A stretch of 5,576 nucleotides of DNA from Fervidobacterium sp. (lineage in GTDB: Bacteria; Thermotogota; Thermotogae; Thermotogales; Fervidobacteriaceae). The number at the start of each line of letters is the position of its first letter. Positions within the stretch are counted from its first letter, which is position 1. The notes under the pieces are model-generated. The model was not told the DNA's origin and searched no databases. It saw only the letters and a list, made by a program, of their open reading frames with translations. Shown here in pieces: positions 1 to 4,756 of this stretch. Made by a program: the position numbers and the translations under genes. The DNA lies in contig DPIB01000181.1 in the NCBI GenBank assembly GCA_003522805.1, positions 1 to 5,576 on the forward strand. Direction: 5' to 3'.

Positions 1-1
1 A

Positions 2-142
2 TACAGAACATATCAAGGTAGAATAATAAACGCTGATTGCAACGGTGCACTGAACATACTTCGTAAAAGTAACCTGGTGGACTTAAGAGTCCTACAGGCT
101 AGAGGCTGCTTAGACCAGCCTGAGAGAATAAGGGTCGCTTGA
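2..142 (+). CDS. tnpB: TnpB (IS605 OrfB / IS1341 family) RNA-guided nuclease, C-terminal 46 residues
   Basis: The frame is open from the window edge at base 2 to the TGA at 140-142. It gives 46 residues that include INADCNGALNILRK and end in PERIRVA. The D-x-N-G-A-x-N-I block is the RuvC-III motif of TnpB/OrfB proteins, and its Asp (residue 13 of the visible part) is the third catalytic acidic residue. The motif is intact and no stop or frameshift interrupts the visible part. TnpB is the ancestor-type relative of Cas12: a nuclease guided by an omega-RNA transcribed from the element's right end, which helps the element persist by cutting empty sites. The protein is normally about 370-420 residues, so roughly nine tenths lies to the left of the window. 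It reads towards the lysine operon, convergent with it. Activity cannot be judged from this fragment. Confidence 0.9.
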   Translation, partial: YRTYQGRIINADCNGALNILRKSNLVDLRVLQARGCLDQPERIRVA

Positions 143-212
143 CCAAACTTCTTTCGAAATCCCCCACCTCTACAGGTGGCGGGATGGTTTAATGCCCGAA
201 TAACAGGTGGAT
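60..212 (+). ncRNA. Probable omega-RNA (reRNA) scaffold with guide derived from argD
   Basis: In TnpB elements the omega-RNA overlaps the 3' end of tnpB, runs through the right-end hairpin, and takes its ~16-20 nt guide from the host DNA just past the right end. By that rule the scaffold here would end at about 190-193 and the guide would be roughly 193-212. Two foldable segments are visible: a 6-bp stem (95-100 with 117-122, CAGGCT/AGCCTG) inside the tnpB C-terminal codons, and the 11-bp bulged hairpin at 159-185. The 5' boundary given is a guess. The RNA is inferred from family knowledge, and no promoter or processing site was identified. Confidence 0.45.
159..185 (+). repeat. Subterminal bulged hairpin of the IS right end
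   Basis: ATCCCCCACCT (159-169) pairs with AGGTGG-C-GGGAT (174-185) around a CTAC loop. This gives 11 base pairs with one unpaired C at 180. Imperfect hairpins with a single bulge just inside the ends are the TnpA recognition structures of IS200/IS605 elements, and in TnpB systems the same sequence forms the 3' stem of the omega-RNA scaffold. The hairpin sits 17 nt after the tnpB stop and 5-8 nt before the inferred element end. On the minus strand it is followed by TTTCG rather than a T run, so it is a poor intrinsic terminator for the lysine operon. Confidence 0.8.
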
Positions 213-351
213 AATTATGCCCAAATAGGAGCACACCGATTCCCATGAACGTATCGATGTATTCTTTTCCCTTACTATCCCATACTTTTATCCCTTGCGC
301 ACTCGAAACACTAATCGGGAATCTGCTGTACGTATCGGCAATATAGCTCAT
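193..351 (-). pseudogene. ArgD/PatA-type class III aminotransferase, 5' remnant interrupted by the insertion sequence
   Basis: The ATG at 351 has a strong ribosome binding site (GAGGTGATC at 354-362) and opens a frame whose first ~53 residues resemble the N-terminus of acetylornithine / N-acetyl-DAP aminotransferases. The visible blocks are Y-I-A-D-T-Y-S-R-F-P, G-I-K-V-W-D near residues 20-25, G-K-E-Y-I-D near 28-33 and G-I-G-V-L-L-F-G-H-N-Y-P near 37-48. After about Ala53 the frame runs into the insertion sequence and continues as nonsense (to position 13). The family is about 390-400 residues, so the PLP-binding Lys and nearly the whole fold are absent here. The 3' part may lie beyond the element. 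As the last visible gene of a DAP operon whose acyltransferase is the N-acetyl type, it is most likely the N-acetyl-LL-DAP (N-acetyl-2-amino-6-oxopimelate) aminotransferase. A role in arginine synthesis is the alternative. It starts 40 nt after lysC. Confidence 0.8.
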
Positions 352-353
352 TT

Positions 354-362
354 GATCACCTC
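354..362 (-). promoter_or_regulatory. Ribosome binding site of the interrupted aminotransferase gene
   Basis: GAGGTGATC on the minus strand is an extended match to the anti-Shine-Dalgarno sequence and ends 2 nt before the ATG at 351. It is nearly identical in sequence and spacing to the lysC site at 1599-1606. Its good condition shows that translation initiation of the broken gene has not decayed, which suggests a recent insertion. Confidence 0.75.
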
Positions 363-391
363 GTTCTTGTTACTACAATCTCACATGATTC

Positions 392-1594
392 CTATAGCTC
401 GAACTCATTACAAATCTTCTCGACAAGTCTATGTGCACTTTCTTCTGAAACAAGTGCAGAAATCTTTATCTCCGAAGTAGTTATCAATTCTGGCTCAACC
501 CCTTCGGACGCTAACAATTCTAAGAATCTGGAGGCTACTCCATAACTAGATCTCATTCCTGTTCCCACGACCGTTATTTTTGTAAAGCGACCATAGAAAC
601 GATACTTGACACCATAGACCGACAGGGTTTGATCAAGTAGTTCCTTAACCCCATTTGCCCTGTCAGATATAACTGTGAAAGACACGTGAGTAGCCTCCCC
701 ATTCTTTACGAGTGAGATCATATCAACATTTATCTCTTTCTCAGCGACCCGCTTGAATATATCGCTAATTACATTTGCGTCGTTAGGAAGATTTGTTATC
801 GACCCCTTCATCTGATTTTCGTCGAGACTTATTCCAGTTACTACAGGTTCTTCAAGCCACTCAGGGAGTCTTTCTACCACCCAAGTCCCCTCCTCATCAG
901 TAAATGATGAAGCACAGTATATCTTCACATTGTACTTCTTCGCGATCTCAACAGCTCTAGAATGCAATACCCTAGCCCCCATAGCAGCAAGCTCGAGCAT
1001 GTCATCGTACGTAACATACTTCCACTTCCTCGTTTTCGGATACAACTTGGGATCACAACTAAACACGCCTGATACATCGCTGTAGATTTCGCAGTCACAA
1101 CCTAACTTTGCAGCTAACGCAACTGCTGAAGTATCTGAACCACCGCGTCCTAAGGTTGTGAAATGCTCATCCTCGGTAATTCCCTGAAATCCAGTTATGA
1201 CTATCACATCGTAGTTCTTCAAGTAACTTTTCAAATTCTCAGAATTTATATCGACTATCCTCGCATTTGTATGATTTCTTGTGGTGAGTATCTTAGTTTG
1301 GAATGCATTCAATGATATTGCATTAATCCCAAGATCTCTCAATGCTATTGCAACGAGCGCACAAGAAACCTGTTCACCGGTCACAAGCACCATGTCAAGT
1401 TCTCTCTCGTTAGGATTTACAGAAACAGACTTAGCAAGTGAGATCAGTTGATCTGTTGTCTTTCCCATAGCTGAGACCACAGACACCACTTTGAAACCTT
1501 CTTTAACCTTTCTTGCAATCCTCCTAGCCACGTTTTTGATCCTGACTGAGTCAGCAACTGAAGAACCGCCATATTTTTGAACAATGACTGCCAA
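392..1594 (-). CDS. lysC: Aspartate kinase (aspartokinase), monofunctional, with two C-terminal ACT domains
   Basis: This enzyme makes 4-phospho-L-aspartate from aspartate and ATP, the first committed step towards lysine, threonine and methionine. Counting from the TTG start (400 residues), the amino-acid kinase domain covers about residues 2-250. It carries the N-terminal K-Y-G-G-S-S signature (Lys7), V-T-G-E near 71-74 and G-R-G-G-S-D-T-S at 149-156. Two ACT domains follow at about 254-325 and 338-400, the second with the typical I-T-T-S-E-I-K-I-S block. ACT domains of this family bind end-product amino acids, so feedback inhibition is likely. The effector (lysine, threonine or both) cannot be read from sequence. 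Length is normal. The longest frame begins with GTG at 1603, but that GTG lies inside the Shine-Dalgarno GAGGTGAT (1599-1606). TTG at 1594, 4 nt past that site, is therefore the better start. The gene follows dapH by 18 nt. Confidence 0.95.
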   Translation of the reverse strand: MAVIVQKYGGSSVADSVRIKNVARRIARKVKEGFKVVSVVSAMGKTTDQLISLAKSVSVNPNERELDMVLVTGEQVSCALVAIALRDLGINAISLNAFQTKILTTRNHTNARIVDINSENLKSYLKNYDVIVITGFQGITEDEHFTTLGRGGSDTSAVALAAKLGCDCEIYSDVSGVFSCDPKLYPKTRKWKYVTYDDMLELAAMGARVLHSRAVEIAKKYNVKIYCASSFTDEEGTWVVERLPEWLEEPVVTGISLDENQMKGSITNLPNDANVISDIFKRVAEKEINVDMISLVKNGEATHVSFTVISDRANGVKELLDQTLSVYGVKYRFYGRFTKITVVGTGMRSSYGVASRFLELLASEGVEPELITTSEIKISALVSEESAHRLVEKICNEFEL

Positions 1595-1598
1595 CTTT

Positions 1599-1606
1599 AT
1601 CACCTC
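1599..1606 (-). promoter_or_regulatory. Ribosome binding site that fixes the lysC start at TTG
   Basis: GAGGTGAT on the minus strand sits 4 nt before TTG (1594-1592). That is equivalent to about 8 nt from the AGG core and matches the geometry at the downstream aminotransferase gene. The GTG at 1603-1601 is part of this site and cannot also be an efficiently used start. The TTG start gives the N-terminus M-A-V-I-V-Q-K-Y-G-G, as expected for aspartokinases. Confidence 0.75.
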
Positions 1607-1612
1607 GTAAGT

Positions 1613-2368
1613 TCATTTCAACTTGCGCAGTTCCTCCAAAATCTGCGTCTTACCAACCGTTTTCTCATCGACTTTTTTAATTACCTTTGCAGGCATGCCC
1701 GCAACAACAGTGTATGGTTGGACGCTATCAACGACGATTGCACCAGCTGCAATAACTGATCCTTCACCGACTTTGACACCTTCAAGCACTACTGCATTTG
1801 CGCCAACAACAACCCTATCTTCGATTACAACGGGAGTAGCATTTGGTGGTTCCACAACACCTGCTATTACGCTTCCGGCACCAATATGACAATACTTACC
1901 TATCTGCGCCCTTGCACCGATTACCACGTTCATATCTATCATCGTACCTTCTCCAACAATTGCACCAAGATTGATAACGGCACCCATCATTACAACAGCA
2001 TTTTTACCTATTTTTACATACTCTCTAATAACTGCACCCGGCTCTATCCTTGCATTGAACTGAGAAATATCCGAAAGCGGGATAGCAGAATTCCTTGCAA
2101 TCCATTCCACCTTCGAAGAAGAAACATATTCACTCTTCAATACAGGTGAGATGAAATCGTAATTACCAAAAAACACACCGAAAGTATCGCAACCAATAAA
2201 CTCGAACTCGCTATCATATCCATCCATACTCGCCACATTCAACTTATCAAGATCACCTGAAACATATGCGCGCACTATATTCTTCTTCCTACTATTTGCA
2301 ATTATTGCTATGATTTCCTCACTTGTCATATCTCTTGGACTCTTCTTAGAATTGTCGAAAGACTCCAT
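1613..2368 (-). CDS. dapH: 2,3,4,5-tetrahydropyridine-2,6-dicarboxylate N-acetyltransferase (tetrahydrodipicolinate acetyltransferase)
   Basis: This enzyme acetylates tetrahydrodipicolinate with acetyl-CoA to N-acetyl-L-2-amino-6-oxopimelate, opening the acetylase branch of the DAP pathway. The 251-residue protein has the DapH N-terminal domain at about residues 15-95 (start T-S-E-E-I-I-A-I-I; N-S-A-I-P at 93-97). A left-handed beta-helix of hexapeptide repeats follows at about 104-215, with the family blocks A-R-I-E-P-G-A, G-E-G-T-M-I-D-M-N-V-V, C-H-I-G-A-G-S-V and V-V-A-G-M-P-A-K. By eye it matches Bacillus DapH (YkuQ, about 236 residues) along its length, unlike succinyl-type DapD of proteobacteria. 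It probably works as a trimer, as hexapeptide acyltransferases do. The start at 2368 is chosen because AGGAGG (2376-2381) lies 7 nt upstream. The longer frame from 2398 would translate that site. It follows dapB by 54 nt. Confidence 0.93.
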   Translation of the reverse strand: MESFDNSKKSPRDMTSEEIIAIIANSRKKNIVRAYVSGDLDKLNVASMDGYDSEFEFIGCDTFGVFFGNYDFISPVLKSEYVSSSKVEWIARNSAIPLSDISQFNARIEPGAVIREYVKIGKNAVVMMGAVINLGAIVGEGTMIDMNVVIGARAQIGKYCHIGAGSVIAGVVEPPNATPVVIEDRVVVGANAVVLEGVKVGEGSVIAAGAIVVDSVQPYTVVAGMPAKVIKKVDEKTVGKTQILEELRKLK

Positions 2369-2375
2369 CGATGAA

Positions 2376-2381
2376 CCTCCT
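2376..2381 (-). promoter_or_regulatory. Ribosome binding site that fixes the dapH start
   Basis: A perfect AGGAGG on the minus strand lies 7 nt before the ATG at 2368. It falls within the codons of the longer possible frame (ATG at 2398, which would add ten residues starting M-A-K-N-E-K-G-G). That longer start has no comparable site upstream, so the added residues are probably not made. Confidence 0.8.
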
Positions 2382-2422
2382 TTTTCATTTTTTGCCATTT
2401 GCTTTCTACTTTTTGTAGCTTT

Positions 2423-3097
2423 TCAATGATTCCCAGAGTTTCTTAACACATCTCTGTAAGAGTTAAATCCCTTCTCAGCTTGCATTGCAAACAATGCGGC
2501 TTTTCTCACACCAATTGCAAATGCACGCCTTGATAGAGCCGTATGGCTGATCTTCACCACCTCCCCGGCGTTTGAAAAGATGACCGTATGCTCTCCAAAA
2601 ATGCCACCAATCCGTAAGGAACTTATAGGCAATTCTCTACCAAGGCTGTTTTTCAACATGATTGCAGTACCAGACGGTGCATCTTTCTTCTGATTATGAT
2701 GAATCTCTACAATTGCACCATCCCAACCATCAAAATAGCTACCGAACATCTCTAAGATCTCTTTCAAGATGTTTACACCTTCAGCGAAATTGTAACTCTG
2801 GACCACTGGAACAGACTGTGACAGCTCTTTTAGCTTATCGAAATCCTCCTCATTCAAACCAGTTGTTCCAATAACAAGACCTGCACAGTACTTTTTGCAA
2901 TACTCTATCGTGCTGACCAGTGCTGTGGGGCTAGAAAAATCGATGATAACATCTGGTCTGCCACTTTCGTTGATGTAATCCCTATCCGTCTCGAACACGA
3001 GCTTGTCGCCGAATGTTGAAAAATAATCTTTGATCTCTCTTCCCATTTTTCCCATTGATCCGACTAAACCATATCTCAGATTCACATTACTGCCCAT
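2423..3097 (-). CDS. dapB: 4-hydroxy-tetrahydrodipicolinate reductase (dihydrodipicolinate reductase)
   Basis: This enzyme reduces the DapA product to tetrahydrodipicolinate with NAD(P)H. The 224 residues are close in length and sequence to the short T. maritima DapB (about 216) and shorter than the E. coli enzyme (273). The nucleotide-binding G-S-M-G-K-M-G is at residues 13-19, I-D-F-S-S-P at 52-57, G-T-T-G at 77-80, and the catalytic block E-I-H-H-N-Q-K-K-D-A-P-S-G-T-A at 131-145. In that block His133-His134 and Lys137 correspond to the catalytic His and Lys of the family. The ATG at 3097 shares one base with the dapA stop (TAATG), suggesting translational coupling. A weak site (GGGGTTGAT, 3101-3109) precedes it. 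The reading frame starts 6-8 residues before the conserved Y-G-L-V-G, slightly longer than in T. maritima, and no better start is visible. Confidence 0.95.
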   Translation of the reverse strand: MGSNVNLRYGLVGSMGKMGREIKDYFSTFGDKLVFETDRDYINESGRPDVIIDFSSPTALVSTIEYCKKYCAGLVIGTTGLNEEDFDKLKELSQSVPVVQSYNFAEGVNILKEILEMFGSYFDGWDGAIVEIHHNQKKDAPSGTAIMLKNSLGRELPISSLRIGGIFGEHTVIFSNAGEVVKISHTALSRRAFAIGVRKAALFAMQAEKGFNSYRDVLRNSGNH

Positions 3098-4017
3098 TAT
3101 ATCAACCCCAGACTAATTAAGACTGCTCTTAGTTTTTCAATTGTAGAAGCTTTAGGTGGTGTCAATGGAAGGCGGAATTCGTTCTCAATCATATTCATGA
3201 GATAAAGAGCAGCTTTCACAGGCAATGGGTTTGTCTCTATGAAAAGTGCCTTCATCAGTTCAAGGTACCTCATATGAATATCCAGAGCTCTAGATATATT
3301 ACTGCTCAATGCAGCATCGACTAATTGGACCATTTGAGTAGGAATGACATTTGATGCCACGGAAATAACACCCCTTGCACCGGCACAGATCATATGAAAG
3401 GCTCTATCATCGTTCCCTGAATATATATAGAAATTCATTCCTCTGGTTAACCTGTAAATCTCATCTGCCTGATTCACATCGGCGTTTGCTTCCTTAATTG
3501 CTCGTATATTTTGAACACTTTCGGCAAGTTTTGCAACCGTTTCTGGCGCTATATTGATTCCTGTTCTAGATGGGACATTGTATATTATTATTGGTCTATC
3601 CACTCTCTCTGCTATGTATTTATAGTGTTCATAAAGTCCGTCTTGGGTGGGTTTGTTGTAGTAAGGTGTTACTATTAACAATGCATCTGCGCCACTTTTT
3701 TGTGCGTTCAGAGATAGTTCTAAAGCTTTCTGGGTATCGTTTGTCCCCGTTCCTACGACAACTTGTGCCTTGCATTCGCAAATCTCTTTTGACATTGAAA
3801 TCAATCTCTCTCTTTCTTCAAGCCTCAGAGTAGCCCCTTCACCAGTAGTACCTGCCACTACTATTGCTTTAACACCAGAATCGACTTGCCATTTTACAAG
3901 CTTCCTATAACTCTCGTAATCAACCTCACCATTTTTAAAAGGCGTTACCACTGCAGTACCAACACCCATAAACAAGTCACTCATACTGCTGATATCACTC
4001 ATCCCGGAGTCACTCAT
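3097..4017 (-). CDS. dapA: 4-hydroxy-tetrahydrodipicolinate synthase
   Basis: This enzyme condenses pyruvate with aspartate semialdehyde, the branch point into lysine/DAP synthesis. It is a TIM-barrel class I aldolase-like enzyme of 306 residues and aligns by eye with T. maritima DapA (about 294) throughout. Visible active-site residues are G-T-T-G-E with Thr57 and Thr58, T-P-Y-Y-N-K-P with Tyr120, Y-N-V-P-S-R-T-G with Tyr146 and Arg151, and the Schiff-base lysine Lys175 in I-K-E-A. The ATG at 4017 overlaps the dapF stop (ATGAGTGA) and has AGGGGGTG at 4024-4031, so I accept it. It adds about 12-16 residues before the usual start of the family (near Met17, 3969). That extension is built of repeated M-S-D units (separate entry). 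The gene is flanked by dapF and dapB with overlaps on both sides. Confidence 0.96.
   Translation of the reverse strand: MSDSGMSDISSMSDLFMGVGTAVVTPFKNGEVDYESYRKLVKWQVDSGVKAIVVAGTTGEGATLRLEERERLISMSKEICECKAQVVVGTGTNDTQKALELSLNAQKSGADALLIVTPYYNKPTQDGLYEHYKYIAERVDRPIIIYNVPSRTGINIAPETVAKLAESVQNIRAIKEANADVNQADEIYRLTRGMNFYIYSGNDDRAFHMICAGARGVISVASNVIPTQMVQLVDAALSSNISRALDIHMRYLELMKALFIETNPLPVKAALYLMNMIENEFRLPLTPPKASTIEKLRAVLISLGLI
3969..4017 (-). repeat. Triplicated ATGAGTGA(C/T) units at the dapA start
   Basis: On the minus strand ATGAGTGA(C/T) occurs at 4017, 4002 and 3984, in frame and spaced 15 and 18 nt. ATGGGTGTT at 3969 opens the conserved part of DapA. The protein therefore begins with M-S-D three times (residues 1, 6 and 12), followed by Met17. 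The first copy also contains the dapF stop (TGA, 4012-4010). Each copy is a possible start codon, but only the first has a clear ribosome binding site. Unit duplication by slippage at a start-stop overlap is my inference. Confidence 0.7.
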
Positions 4018-4756
4018 TTACAACACCCCCTGATAGAAATACTCCATTCAAATCAAACAAGACTTCCAAAACCCCACCACGTGCCTGAGCAACTAACGTA
4101 TCTGGCAAAGAAGGATCTCCAATTAGAAAATATTTGGTGTAATATGCCACTGCGGTAATGCCAGACCCACAAGAGAGAGTCTCCCTCTCAACACCCTTTT
4201 CATAAGTCCTAATTTCAAAGCTCTTTGTGGCACTCTTCCTGAAAAAATTGACATTTGCGTGATAGATACGTCTAATCTCAGGTGCGAGAAGGAGTAACTC
4301 ATCATCCAAAGCATCCACCTCTAGGACAATATGCGATACACCGACTTTCAAAGAAGCACCACGCAGATCAAATCTTGTATTATCCATCTGAGCTTCAATG
4401 TGAACCTTGTCAAGGAATCTCGGTGTGGGCATTTGCACTGAGACAGTGTCGTATACTTTTCCGAGTAGTTGACCAGAATGAGTTGAAAAAACAACGTCAC
4501 CACTGACATTGTAAAAATCCTTAAGAAATGTTAGAAAAGTACGGGCCCCGTTACCACAGAAATTGGCTCTCTTACCGTCTCTATTGAAATAATCCATATG
4601 ATAGAACCCGTCAAACAGTTCTACAAATATTGCACCATCCCTATCACCGACATGCTCAAGCACCATTACTGACTTCTCGACATCGTCGATCACTTGATCG
4701 ACAAGATCAAACACTACAAAAGAGTTACCTGTTGCTGAGTACCTCTCTATTCTCAT
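4010..4756 (-). CDS. dapF: Diaminopimelate epimerase
   Basis: This enzyme interconverts LL-DAP and meso-DAP without cofactor, using two cysteines as acid and base. The 248-residue protein has the two-lobed DapF layout. The N-terminal G-N-S-F block is at residues 10-13. The first catalytic Cys is Cys67 in N-F-C-G-N-G-A-R. The second is Cys196 in G-V-E-R-E-T-L-S-C-G-S-G, preceded by Glu192. The usual G-N-D-F motif reads G-N-S-F here, a minor variant. I start at ATG 4756 because the family N-terminus (M-R-I-E-R-Y-S-A-T-G-N) begins there and GGGGAG lies about 10 nt upstream. The open frame extends to 4936 with ATGs at 4786 and 4795, but these lack sites and would lie deeper in asd. The gene overlaps asd by 32 nt and dapA by 8 nt, so coupled translation is likely. 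Confidence 0.94.
   Translation of the reverse strand: MRIERYSATGNSFVVFDLVDQVIDDVEKSVMVLEHVGDRDGAIFVELFDGFYHMDYFNRDGKRANFCGNGARTFLTFLKDFYNVSGDVVFSTHSGQLLGKVYDTVSVQMPTPRFLDKVHIEAQMDNTRFDLRGASLKVGVSHIVLEVDALDDELLLLAPEIRRIYHANVNFFRKSATKSFEIRTYEKGVERETLSCGSGITAVAYYTKYFLIGDPSLPDTLVAQARGGVLEVLFDLNGVFLSGGVVNE

Larger units (their letters stand above)
1..192 (+). mobile_element. Right-hand part of an IS200/IS605-superfamily insertion sequence (TnpB-carrying), inserted in an argD-like gene
   Basis: The segment holds the 3' end of a TnpB gene, then about 50 nt of non-coding DNA with a bulged hairpin, then an abrupt switch to aminotransferase coding sequence on the opposite strand. Elements of this superfamily end in subterminal hairpins rather than inverted repeats and make no target duplication, which fits what is seen. 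I place the right end at about 190-193, after the GGTTTAA(T) that follows the hairpin, because the aminotransferase frame stops making family sense there. The exact base is uncertain. The left end, and any TnpA gene, lie outside the window, so it cannot be said whether the element is autonomous. Confidence 0.85.

Noticed and set aside
159..185. Hairpin as an intrinsic terminator
   Set aside because: No T run follows it on either strand; its bulge and position fit an IS right end better.
13..192. Continuation of the aminotransferase frame through the insertion sequence
   Set aside because: The residues after about position 53 are the reverse complement of the IS end and tnpB and do not resemble any aminotransferase; they are read-through nonsense.
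352..391. Promoter or riboswitch in the lysC-argD gap
   Set aside because: The 40-nt gap holds only a ribosome binding site; it has no recognisable -35/-10 pair and is too short for a lysine riboswitch.
2369..2398. Ten-residue N-terminal extension of DapH
   Set aside because: These codons contain the AGGAGG site for the ATG at 2368 and the upstream ATG has no site of its own.
2399..2422. Small hairpin CTAC-AAAAA-GTAG between dapB and dapH
   Set aside because: A four-base-pair stem is expected by chance in AT-rich spacers and no T tract or conserved context supports a terminator or regulator.
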